Shown here: positions 30,169 to 37,728 of the stretch, one piece after another
How positions within the stretch are numbered: the first letter of the stretch is position 1
Layout of the letters: each line of letters begins with the position of its first letter
Assembly (NCBI GenBank): GCA_963844845.1
Contig: CAWJPW010000005.1
Span: 124,001-188,000, forward strand
DNA: 64,000 bases
Direction: 5' to 3'
Source: CAWJPW01 sp963844845
Lineage (GTDB): Bacteria; Acidobacteriota; Thermoanaerobaculia; Thermoanaerobaculales; Sulfomarinibacteraceae
Position numbers and translations under genes: made by a program
The notes under the pieces: model-generated
What the model saw: the letters and a program-made list of their open reading frames with translations, nothing else
What the model was told of the DNA's origin: nothing
The model's database searches: none

Positions 30169-31428
30169 CTAACGACGATCGGTGGTCTCATGCTCTAGGC
30201 GAGCGGCCTGGGCAAGCAGGCGTTGGTCGGTGGGGAAGCGATCGAGCGCGCGGGAGAGGCGCAGCGCGGCGTCCATGTACTCGTGATGAGCGAGGAGATA
30301 CTGCACCAGCACCGCGGCCACATCTGCGCGCTCGGGAGCGACCTCGACGGCGCGCTCGAGAGCGAGCCTTGCGTCGCGCGGCTGATTCGCGGCCTCGGCG
30401 GCGCGTGCCACGGCCAGCAGGACTCCCAGATCTGTGGGTGCAACGCCCCAGGCGCGGCGCAGCAGCTCGAGCGCACGCTGAGGCTCGTCGCGGCTCGTGG
30501 CGAGCCGGGCGAGGGCAAGGTAAGGCGACGGTGAGTTGGGGCCGAGGGCAATGGCGGTACCAGCGGCCTGGTCCGCCCCGGCATCGTCGCCGCTCGCCGC
30601 GCGGGCCAGGGCCACCACCGACCAGGCCCGCACGCGGAGGCCCACCGGAAGCGACGTGTGCTCTGCAACTGCAGCGGCCAACGTCGCGGCCTTCAACGGC
30701 CGACCGTCTTCGAGCGCCCAGCGGGCCAGCTGCACCCTTACCTCGGGGTCCCCGTGTACGGGTGCCAAGACGTCGGCGGCCTCCTGGCCGCGGCCGCGGC
30801 TCCGGAGCTCCTCCGCGAGACTCAGCAGCGCGCTCGTGCGTTCGCCCGGATAAAGTGCCGCCCGTCGCCGCAGGCCCTCGAGCCGAATCCAGTCGTCGTC
30901 GCCGGGAACCACCTCCACAGGGGGGTGGCGGAAGCGCGGGGCCAGGGCCTCGGCGTCAGCCAAACGATCCAGCGCCTCCTCGTAGCGGCCTGCATCGATG
31001 TCGAAGATCGCTGCCACACGCAGAAGGTAGGGCGACGTGGGGTCCCGTCGCACCGCCTGAGCCACCAGCTTCCTGGCGTCGTCACTTCGGTTCTCGAGCA
31101 CCGCCGCACGGGCGAGGTTGGTAAAGCCGTCCGGATCCGCCGGCAACCAGGCACATTGCGTCTTGCCGATGCGGTGCAATGCGCGCGCCGCGAGTGCTGG
31201 CGGCGCACCGGCCAGAGCAGCGCCGCCGAGGCGGCGAAGCCACGCGGGAGCGGCCGGCAGTACGACGGCTCGATCCGTGGCCGCGCGCTCGGCCGCCGCC
31301 GCCGGGCTCGAGGCCGCGAGACCCTCGAGGGCTCGCCACTCCCACCAACCATCGAACGCCACACCTCGCACCAGAACGGCTGCCAGCGCTCCGCTCAGTA
31401 CGAGAGTGCGTTTTCTGCGCCCGGTCAC
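30169..31428 (-). CDS. TPR-repeat protein with N-terminal membrane anchor
   Basis: A 419-residue protein with a single hydrophobic N-terminal helix (RTLVLSGALAAVLVRGVAF, about residues 6-24) and then helical repeats of TPR type to the end, e.g. ADPDGFTNLARAAVLENRSDDARKL and ALGPNSPSPYLALARLATSRDEPQRALELL by position. The GTG at 31428 is chosen because GGGAGGG lies 5-11 bases ahead of it; the longer frame to 31650 would read through the small-RNA locus on the other strand. It lies 306 bp downstream of the sigma54 activator, same strand. Probably an envelope scaffold; O-antigen-ligase-associated TPR proteins look similar. Function unknown. Confidence 0.75.
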   Translation of the reverse strand: MTGRRKRTLVLSGALAAVLVRGVAFDGWWEWRALEGLAASSPAAAAERAATDRAVVLPAAPAWLRRLGGAALAGAPPALAARALHRIGKTQCAWLPADPDGFTNLARAAVLENRSDDARKLVAQAVRRDPTSPYLLRVAAIFDIDAGRYEEALDRLADAEALAPRFRHPPVEVVPGDDDWIRLEGLRRRAALYPGERTSALLSLAEELRSRGRGQEAADVLAPVHGDPEVRVQLARWALEDGRPLKAATLAAAVAEHTSLPVGLRVRAWSVVALARAASGDDAGADQAAGTAIALGPNSPSPYLALARLATSRDEPQRALELLRRAWGVAPTDLGVLLAVARAAEAANQPRDARLALERAVEVAPERADVAAVLVQYLLAHHEYMDAALRLSRALDRFPTDQRLLAQAARLEHETTDRR

Positions 31429-31535
31429 GGCGTCCCTCCCCGCCCACCTACGGGTGCCATCTCCCGCTTCGCGCGTGTCAGCTTGGCACCTATCCTCATG
31501 CCCCCGACCAACGACTCCTCCGCCGCCGCCGGTGA

Positions 31536-31569
31536 AGAACCCCGACAGACCCTTGCCCACTGGGGTTCT
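31536..31569. promoter_or_regulatory. Candidate upstream activator site for the sigma54 promoter
   Basis: AGAACCCC (31536-31543) and GGGGTTCT (31562-31569) are perfect inverted repeats 18 bp apart. Their centre lies about 72 bp before the predicted transcription start at 31625, in the usual range for an enhancer-binding-protein site. The adjacent sigma54 activator gene is the obvious candidate binder, by inference. Confidence 0.5.
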
Positions 31570-31598
31570 GGAAAGAATCTTACACGCATCGGGAATCC

Positions 31599-31614
31599 TG
31601 GCACGCGGTTTGCT
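31599..31614 (+). promoter_or_regulatory. Sigma54 (-24/-12) promoter
   Basis: TGGCACGCGGTTTGCT matches the consensus TGGCACG-N4-TTGCW at every defined base except one purine preference, with GG and GC 10 bp apart. The -12 C at 31613 predicts a start at 31625, exactly where a stable hairpin begins. Confidence 0.75.
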
Positions 31615-31624
31615 ATTACAGGAA

Positions 31625-31703
31625 GTGCGACCAGTCGAGACCTGGCGCACGCATCATACCTCCTCCTTCTTCCTGCGGACCGCGAGGTCCGCTCCTTTTT
31701 TTT
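31625..31703 (+). ncRNA. Predicted sigma54-dependent small RNA with anti-Shine-Dalgarno stretch
   Basis: About 79 nt. Seen: a 5' hairpin from the predicted +1 (GTGCG and CCAG pairing with CTGG and CGCAC, one bulged A at 31630, loop 31635-31641); an unpaired stretch at 31651-31674 with ACCTCCTCCTT, equal to the 16S anti-Shine-Dalgarno core and so complementary to GGAGG ribosome sites; then an intrinsic terminator. The form is that of a base-pairing regulatory RNA that would block translation starts. Small RNAs of this layout beside a sigma54 activator gene are known (Vibrio qrr/luxO). No homology to a named RNA is claimed. The alternative is a fortuitous promoter before a terminator. Confidence 0.62.
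31675..31703 (+). terminator. Intrinsic terminator of the small RNA
   Basis: GCGGACC-GCGA-GGTCCGC, a perfect 7-bp stem with a tetraloop, then TCC and eight T residues (31696-31703). It works only on the plus strand, opposite to the flanking genes; on the minus strand the T-run would precede the stem as A residues. Confidence 0.82.
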
Positions 31704-31734
31704 CCCGAGTCACCTCGTGATCCTCAGAAGAGGG

Positions 31735-34700
31735 TCACTTCAGGTTCAGGACCTTGATGTGGTAGAGGAGCGTCTGGCGCGAGATGCCCAGCTCGCGGGC
31801 CGCCGCCGAGCGGTTGCCGTCGTGACGCGCTAGGGCCTCGCTCAGGATGCGGCGACGGAACTCCAGCAGCGCCTGCTCGTAGCCGCCGCGGGGCAACGGG
31901 AGCCGGCTCGGTCCCACCTCAAGCGGCAGGTGTTCGGGCAGGACCACCCCCCCCGCGGCCCGGACCACCGCCACCTGGACCACGTGCTTGAGCTCCCGCA
32001 CGTTGCCGGGCCAGACGTGCCGCTGCAGCAGATTTTCCGCGGCCGGCGACCAGCGTGAGCGCGGCAAGCCGTCACGGGCCACGCCCTGCTCGGCGAAAAG
32101 CCGGGCAAGCGCAGGGATGTCGTCCGGGCGCTCGCGCAGGGGCCGGATCTTCACCTCCGCGGAGGCGACTCGATAGAAGAGGTCCTGGCGGAACGTGCCG
32201 TCGCTGACCGCGGCCCGGAGGTCGCGATGGGTCGCGCACACCAGGCGCACGTCCACGTGGTGGGTGGTTGTGGCGCCCACCGGTCGGATCTCCATGGACT
32301 CGAGAAAGCGGAGCAGCTTGACCTGCAGGCTCGGATCGAGATCACCGATCTCGTCGAGGAAGAGGGTGCCCCGGTCGGCGGCGTCCACCAGGCCCCGGCG
32401 GGCGCGGTCGGCTCCCGTGAACGCGCCTTTCACCACACCGAACAGCTCGGCCTCGAGCAGGGCGGCCGGGATCGCTGCGACGTTCACGGGCATGAACTGA
32501 CCGGCCCGCCCCGAGAGGTGGTGAAGCGCACGCGCCGCCACCTCCTTGCCCACGCCCGTCTCACCCAGGAGGATAACCGGCAACAGGCTGGGAGCCAGCG
32601 AGCGAAGCTCGCGCCGCAGGTCGACGGTCGCGGAGCTGACCCCGTGAATCCCGGTCGCCGCAGCCTCGGGATCGGGATCGAGACCAGCCGCGGCGGAGAC
32701 CCCTTGGGACAGTGTGCTCGTGAGCAGACGCCACAGGCCGTTCGTCCCGGCCTCGCCGCCCAGGGGCGTGATCGTCAGGTCCCCACGCCGCAATGGAGCT
32801 CCGCGCGGTCCCTCCCCCAGGCGCCGCGTCACGCCCTCGTTCTGTGTGACCTCGAGACCGGTGAGCCCTAGGCAGCGTAACAGGGCTTCGGCGGCCTCTG
32901 GATCCAGACCGGCGAGGTCAAACCCGTCGAGGAGAGCCGCCAACGCCTGAAGAGCCGCGTCCGGCACCCCGCCTTCCCCCGCGAGGCGTGCGGACCAGCC
33001 GCTCAGACCGTGATCGGCGAGGCGTCGGGCCAACCTCTTGCGCTGCGGGCCGGCGAGCCACCACTGGCGCCCGAGGAGACGCTCGAGGATGGCGACGGCA
33101 AAAGCGTCCCTGAGGTCGTCGGTTCCGTCGACGTCGACCGTGGCACTCGCCTCGCCGCGCCTCACCCGCGCCGCCAGTCGTGCGCCCCGCCACACACCCC
33201 AGCCGTCATCCGCCGCGTCCGGGGGGTGGGTGCCGTGGGCGACGGCCTCGGCCAGCCCCCTCCAGGCCGCCCCCTCCTCCCCGCCGCCGCCGAGCAGCTC
33301 TGCGGCTCCCAGAGCGTCACCGTCGAGCAGTCGGATGACTCCCTGCAGGAGGACCAGCGCCTCGGAGGTCCCAGAGCCCGCCTGCGTGGCGCGGCTGTCC
33401 AGAGCCTCGACACGCTCACGCAGCTCGTCCTCGTCACCGGTTGCAAGCGCGAGCCGGGCCAGCTCCAGCTCGAAGACGGGATCCTCGGCCTCCCCGCTCC
33501 CGTGCAGTCGTTCGCCGGCGCGCGCGACCCGCAGGCGGTCGAGGTCACCCACTCCGAGGTTGAACAGCACGTGCTCGAGGCGCCGGCGGAAGCCCGCCGC
33601 CTCAAGCAGGCGCAGGGCCCGCAGGTGCTCCCGCTCGGCATCATCGCTGCGGCCGTCGAGGAGCGCGGCCGCTCCCAAGTCAAGGTGCACGAGTCCGAGG
33701 CGCCCGGGCGACGTCACGTCGAGCAGGCGCCGGAACAGTCGCTCGCCAGCTCGGGCGCGCCCCTGCCACAGGAGCATCACCGCGCGGCAGCGCAGCCACT
33801 CCCGCCGCAGACGCGGATTGCCCCCCACCAGCCCCCGCCGCCACTCGCGCTCGCGCAGGCGCTCGGGCTCCTCGATCAGCGTGCGGCGAAGCTCCACTGT
33901 GGCCCGCGCCGCGCCGCGGAGCGCGCCCGTGCACCGGTCCAGAACCCTGCCGGCGTCGCCCCATCCGCCATGGACCCGTGCGATCTGAAGCGCCCGGAGG
34001 GCAACCTCGGCGGCGGCGTGGGGGCAGCGCTCGACCTCGTCGTCGGGTGGCAGCGCCCGCGAGGCCTCGCCCGCGTCGGCCGCTTCCAGACATCGTTGCC
34101 AGGCGCGCCGGGCGACTCCCTGGCAGGCGTGCAGCACCGACCGCATACCGGCGAGGTCGAGCTCCAGCATGAAGGCCTCGAGGAGGACATCGAGCAGCTC
34201 GGGGCCGAGGGCTTCGGGATCGACCGGTGCCAGAACGGCACGAACCGCGCTCCCGTCAAGCTCCTCCACGCGCTGCCGCGCCCAGGCGGCGAGAGGACTC
34301 GCATCCTCACCACCCAGTGCGAGGTGGCGTAGCCGGCGCGGGTCGTCTTCGCGCAGCAGCGCCGCCACCTCGATGTGAAGAGGGTCGCGGGTCAGTGGCA
34401 CCGGTGCCGGCGTGGCCCAGCGGTCCCCGCGGCAGACCGCGAGGCCGGCCTCCCTCTGACGCCGCAGCACGGCGGGACGAACTCCGGCGTGGAGGACCAC
34501 GAATCCCTCCGGGAGCCCCTCGGGCAGGAGTGCGAGCACGCGATGCACGCGGGGCGTCGATCCAACCGTCACGGTTGCGGCGGACGCGCCTTCGCGAAAA
34601 CGCTGTGCGGCGGCAAAGGTGAGCGCCGCGCGATCCTCGGGCATGAGGGGATCGCACGCGTGCACCCGGGTCTCCACCTCCCTGCGGGCCTGCTCGGCCG

Positions 34701-35571
34701 GGACCCCCAGCAGGCGTAGGTGGAGGTCGAGCCGGTCGCGCTCGACGAGCCGCGGAGCTGGCGGGTTCCAGCCCGCGGGAAGCTCTCCCACCGCCACAGC
34801 GCTGCAGCCCGGACGTTCCACCCACCGGCCGACGCACTCGAGGTCACCGGCCGAGAGATGCCCTGAAAGAACAAGGACGCCACGGCCCGCTGTTGGCGGG
34901 AGCGGCCCGGTAGTCTCGTCGTCACCCAGTCTTCGCAGCCACCAGGCGGGCCTCCCCTCTCCCCTCAGCCGCGCCCAAACCGCCGCCCCGAGGCGGCTGC
35001 TCAAACCCACGTCGACCAGCGTCCAGTATGCCGCCTCCGGGCTCTCGGGGAGAGCCGGCATCCGCCAACGAACGCACCAGAGCGAGCGAGCAGTGGCGCC
35101 ATCCAGGGGCTCCGGCAGGTCCTTGAGCAGCCCCTCCAGACATGGCTCGAGGAACGGGCTGCGCTGCTGGCTCAGCTCGCGCACGCGCGCTGCAGAGAGA
35201 CCCGCTGAGGTTCCCACCGTCTCGAGGCTCGCATCACGGATGCGGCGCAGAGCCTGCTCGCCCCCGCCAAGACGGTGCAGAAGGGGCGAGAGTGGAACTG
35301 GTATGCCCCCGAGGACGGCGCGGGAGACCCCGCCGTCCTCCTCCAGCGTCGCGTGGCGAAGCGCTCCGAGGCCGGGCCAGAGGTCGAGCTCGGCGAGATG
35401 CGCGGTCACTGCCAGCAGCTGGACCGCGTAGGCCAGCTTTTCGCGTTCACTCTTCTCGTGCCGGGCAAGCAGCGGCCGCGACGGGAGGCGCCAACCTCGC
35501 GTGGCGCAGGGACCGGGCACCGGAATGGCAGGGTGGTCGACGAGGAGCGCATCGGCCATGGGAAGCCTCAT
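31735..35571 (-). CDS. Sigma54-dependent enhancer-binding protein with about 970-residue N-terminal solenoid
   Basis: AAA+ activator of sigma54 RNA polymerase, 1278 residues. Seen: Walker A GETGVGKE at about 1003, the sigma54-contacting GAFTGA loop at about 1049, Walker B TLFLDEIGD at about 1068-1076, an R-finger region, and a Fis-type helix-turn-helix at the C-terminus (NRSAAARELGISRQTLLYHIK). The N-terminal 970 residues are Arg/Leu-rich and mostly helical with TPR-like stretches (e.g. 600-720); there is no receiver, PAS or GAF signature. The ATG at 35571 overlaps the aroA stop (ATGA), so it is translated with aroA. The intact GAFTGA and the adjacent sigma54 promoter at 31599 suggest the small RNA as a target. 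The input signal is unknown. Confidence 0.87.
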   Translation of the reverse strand: MRLPMADALLVDHPAIPVPGPCATRGWRLPSRPLLARHEKSEREKLAYAVQLLAVTAHLAELDLWPGLGALRHATLEEDGGVSRAVLGGIPVPLSPLLHRLGGGEQALRRIRDASLETVGTSAGLSAARVRELSQQRSPFLEPCLEGLLKDLPEPLDGATARSLWCVRWRMPALPESPEAAYWTLVDVGLSSRLGAAVWARLRGEGRPAWWLRRLGDDETTGPLPPTAGRGVLVLSGHLSAGDLECVGRWVERPGCSAVAVGELPAGWNPPAPRLVERDRLDLHLRLLGVPAEQARREVETRVHACDPLMPEDRAALTFAAAQRFREGASAATVTVGSTPRVHRVLALLPEGLPEGFVVLHAGVRPAVLRRQREAGLAVCRGDRWATPAPVPLTRDPLHIEVAALLREDDPRRLRHLALGGEDASPLAAWARQRVEELDGSAVRAVLAPVDPEALGPELLDVLLEAFMLELDLAGMRSVLHACQGVARRAWQRCLEAADAGEASRALPPDDEVERCPHAAAEVALRALQIARVHGGWGDAGRVLDRCTGALRGAARATVELRRTLIEEPERLREREWRRGLVGGNPRLRREWLRCRAVMLLWQGRARAGERLFRRLLDVTSPGRLGLVHLDLGAAALLDGRSDDAEREHLRALRLLEAAGFRRRLEHVLFNLGVGDLDRLRVARAGERLHGSGEAEDPVFELELARLALATGDEDELRERVEALDSRATQAGSGTSEALVLLQGVIRLLDGDALGAAELLGGGGEEGAAWRGLAEAVAHGTHPPDAADDGWGVWRGARLAARVRRGEASATVDVDGTDDLRDAFAVAILERLLGRQWWLAGPQRKRLARRLADHGLSGWSARLAGEGGVPDAALQALAALLDGFDLAGLDPEAAEALLRCLGLTGLEVTQNEGVTRRLGEGPRGAPLRRGDLTITPLGGEAGTNGLWRLLTSTLSQGVSAAAGLDPDPEAAATGIHGVSSATVDLRRELRSLAPSLLPVILLGETGVGKEVAARALHHLSGRAGQFMPVNVAAIPAALLEAELFGVVKGAFTGADRARRGLVDAADRGTLFLDEIGDLDPSLQVKLLRFLESMEIRPVGATTTHHVDVRLVCATHRDLRAAVSDGTFRQDLFYRVASAEVKIRPLRERPDDIPALARLFAEQGVARDGLPRSRWSPAAENLLQRHVWPGNVRELKHVVQVAVVRAAGGVVLPEHLPLEVGPSRLPLPRGGYEQALLEFRRRILSEALARHDGNRSAAARELGISRQTLLYHIKVLNLK

Positions 35572-36848
35572 CCAGCAGGCTCCGGCCACTGCTCCCAGAA
35601 GCGCGGGAACGACTTGGCCACGCAACGGGCGTCGTCAACCACCGCAGGACCCGCCCGTAGAGCCGCCACCGCCAGCGCCATGGCAACTCGGTGGTCATCC
35701 GCGGCGGGGAGCTCGAGGGCCTCAGGATGCCTGCCGGATCGAGGCTCGAGTCCACGGCCGAACCGCGCGGCCACCTCACCACCCTCGACCACGATCTCCG
35801 CCCCCAACGCACGCAGGTTCGCGACCATCACCGCCAGGCGATCACTCTCCTTGTGGCGCAGGTGCTCCAAGCCGCTGAGCCGAGAGCCCGGCGGCGCGCA
35901 GGCGGCCACCGCGGCAAGGGCGGGGAAGAGGTCGGGCGTGTCCTGAAGGTCAGCCACCACCGGTCGCATGACCGGTCCGGTGGCCACCACACCGTGGCCG
36001 TCGAACCGCACCTCGACTCCCGCGGCACGAAGGATTTCCACCATTGCTCGATCGCCCTGCGGGCTGTCTTCGCGCACACCGTGCACACGGACCCTGCCCC
36101 CTGCCACCGCCGCTGCCGCGAGGAAGAAGGCCGCGGCCGACCAGTCGCCCTCGACGGTCAGATGCGCGGGGTGCAGTCGGCCTGCGGTCACGCGCCAGTG
36201 GCGACCCGAGGAATCGTGGGTGACCTGAGCGCCGAAGGTCCGCAGTACCTCGCTGGTGAGCAGGAGGTAGGGGCGCGACGGTATCTCGCCCGCGAGCTGG
36301 AGTTCGAGCCCCCGCTCCATCAGCGGCGCCGCGGTCAGGAGGGCGCTGGCGAACTGCGACGATGCGCCGGTTTCGAGCTCGAGGCGGCCGCCGCTGAGGC
36401 GCCGTCCCTTCACCCGCACCGGAAGGGCGCTCGCGGCAGCGTCGATGCCGGCGCCCAGGCGGCGCAGTCCATCGAGGAGTGGCGCCATGGGCCGTTGGCG
36501 TAGGCGCGGCGTGCCGTCCACCACGACGATCCCGGGGGAGCTGGCGAGGAGGGCGAGCAGGAGGCGAGATCCGGTTCCGGAGTTCCCGAGATTGACCGTC
36601 ACCGACTCACGGAGCGGCCGTCGCGGTCCGATCTCCACCGAGTCAGCCCAGCTCACCACCCAGCCGCAGCCGGCCAAGGCCCGGGCCAAGAGACGGGTGT
36701 CCTCGGCGTCCAACGGCGAGTGCACGACTCCGCCGCCCGCCGCGGCGGCCGTCACCAGGGCTCGATTGGTGATGCTCTTGGAGGGAGGCACGACAGCGAC
36801 TGCATCGAGCGGAGCGACTGCAGCGCCGAGACGGCGCGGTTCCTTCAT
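35568..36848 (-). CDS. aroA: 3-phosphoshikimate 1-carboxyvinyltransferase (EPSP synthase)
   Basis: Shikimate-pathway enzyme joining phosphoenolpyruvate to shikimate-3-phosphate. Seen: VPPSKSITNRAL at about 20-31 (substrate-binding Lys), LGNSGTGSRLLLAL near 85-98, PRLRQRPMAPLLDGL near 112-126 and LRHKESDRLAVM near 330-341, all family signatures. 426 residues is normal. An Ala follows GNSGT-G where many have GNAGTxxR/M, a common variation. The stop overlaps the start of the sigma54 activator by 4 bp; the lpxH-like gene lies 31 bp upstream, on the same strand. Confidence 0.94.
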   Translation of the reverse strand: MKEPRRLGAAVAPLDAVAVVPPSKSITNRALVTAAAAGGGVVHSPLDAEDTRLLARALAGCGWVVSWADSVEIGPRRPLRESVTVNLGNSGTGSRLLLALLASSPGIVVVDGTPRLRQRPMAPLLDGLRRLGAGIDAAASALPVRVKGRRLSGGRLELETGASSQFASALLTAAPLMERGLELQLAGEIPSRPYLLLTSEVLRTFGAQVTHDSSGRHWRVTAGRLHPAHLTVEGDWSAAAFFLAAAAVAGGRVRVHGVREDSPQGDRAMVEILRAAGVEVRFDGHGVVATGPVMRPVVADLQDTPDLFPALAAVAACAPPGSRLSGLEHLRHKESDRLAVMVANLRALGAEIVVEGGEVAARFGRGLEPRSGRHPEALELPAADDHRVAMALAVAALRAGPAVVDDARCVAKSFPRFWEQWPEPAG

Positions 36849-36879
36849 TGTGCTGCCGGGTCTGTCGCAGGGTCGAGGC

Positions 36880-37632
36880 TCATTCCCTCATTGTTGGAAC
36901 GCCCGCGAGAGGTGTCAAGCGTTGATCCACAAACGTCCACGTGCCGTCGTCGTCGATGCACAATGCCGCTCCGGTCTCGAGCCACGCCGGGACGACCATC
37001 GCTCGCTTCTCTCCCTCGCCCAACTCCCAACCGGTGTGGAAGTGGCCCCACAGGACGAGATCGATGCCCCGGGCCCATGCCTTCCTGGCCCGCTCCTCGA
37101 GCGCCTCGACCGGCTTGCGGTAGCGGAAGCTACGGTTCGTGTCCGCGAGCCGCGCCTCCATCGACTCGACGATGTGCACCGCCACGCGGCGCGGCAACAG
37201 GCGTGCCCACAGCCGCGCGATGCGCGACTTCGACACCGCGGCCCAGAAGAGGTAGCGGCGGTCCTCCCGGTTGATGCGGTCGCCGTGCACCATGAGCACC
37301 CGCCGTGGCCCCGCTGATACCTCATAGCGGGTCACCGCCAGGTCGCAGAAGGGAGCAAGCTCGGGCGCGTCGAGGAAGAAGTCCCGGTTCCCTTCAACGA
37401 GAACCACGCGCACGCCCAGCCGGCGGGCGTCGGCCCAGCTGCCCAGCACCGCCCGCACGGTTCGGGTCCAGAACTTGGACATCCCGATCAGGTATTGAAA
37501 GGCATCGCCCAGGTAGACGAGCTCGCCGTAGCCGGCCTCCACGGCAGCCCTCACGAGCACGCCCATCTCCTCCGCGTCGTGCGGTCGTTGACCCACGTGG
37601 GCATCGGCGATCACCAGGCGGCGCACCGGCAC
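36880..37632 (-). CDS. LpxH-like UDP-2,3-diacylglucosamine pyrophosphatase
   Basis: Calcineurin-type metallophosphoesterase of 250 residues, likely at the inner membrane face in lipid A synthesis. Seen: VIADAHVG at about 7-14 (D-x-H metal motif), LGDAFQYLIG near 41-50, EGNRDFFLD near 80-88 with the GNRDF that marks LpxH, LMVHGDRIN near 114-122 and LWGHFHTG near 196-203. GTG start at 37632. It diverges from the subtilase; the two starts are 96 bp apart. The Ala after IAD and the variation in the second motif leave room for LpxG/LpxI-like diversity, but the fold and context with kds genes support LpxH. Confidence 0.8.
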   Translation of the reverse strand: MPVRRLVIADAHVGQRPHDAEEMGVLVRAAVEAGYGELVYLGDAFQYLIGMSKFWTRTVRAVLGSWADARRLGVRVVLVEGNRDFFLDAPELAPFCDLAVTRYEVSAGPRRVLMVHGDRINREDRRYLFWAAVSKSRIARLWARLLPRRVAVHIVESMEARLADTNRSFRYRKPVEALEERARKAWARGIDLVLWGHFHTGWELGEGEKRAMVVPAWLETGAALCIDDDGTWTFVDQRLTPLAGVPTMRE

Positions 37633-37675
37633 ATGCTAGCAGCCTCCGGACACGGCCCTGACGTGCGCGCGGGTA

Positions 37676-37704
37676 TTGAGGGTGCCCGGCGAACCACCTA
37701 TACT
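37676..37704 (+). promoter_or_regulatory. Sigma70-type promoter for the subtilase
   Basis: TTGAGG at 37676-37681, a 17-bp spacer and TATACT at 37699-37704. Predicted start near 37711 gives a leader of about 18 bases with GGAGGG 5 bases before the ATG at 37729. Confidence 0.6.
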
Positions 37705-37728
37705 CAGCCCCCACGTGGAGGGTTCACC

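Larger units (their letters stand above)
31429..31734 (+). other. 306-bp intergenic region carrying an opposite-strand transcription unit
   Basis: Both flanking genes are on the minus strand, yet the signals here point the other way: an inverted repeat at 31536-31569, a sigma54 promoter at 31599-31614, a 5' hairpin at 31625-31650, a pyrimidine-rich stretch at 31657-31674 and an intrinsic terminator at 31675-31703. A further inverted repeat, GGTGCCA/TGGCACC, lies at 31453-31459 and 31484-31490. No open frame of note. Confidence 0.65.
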
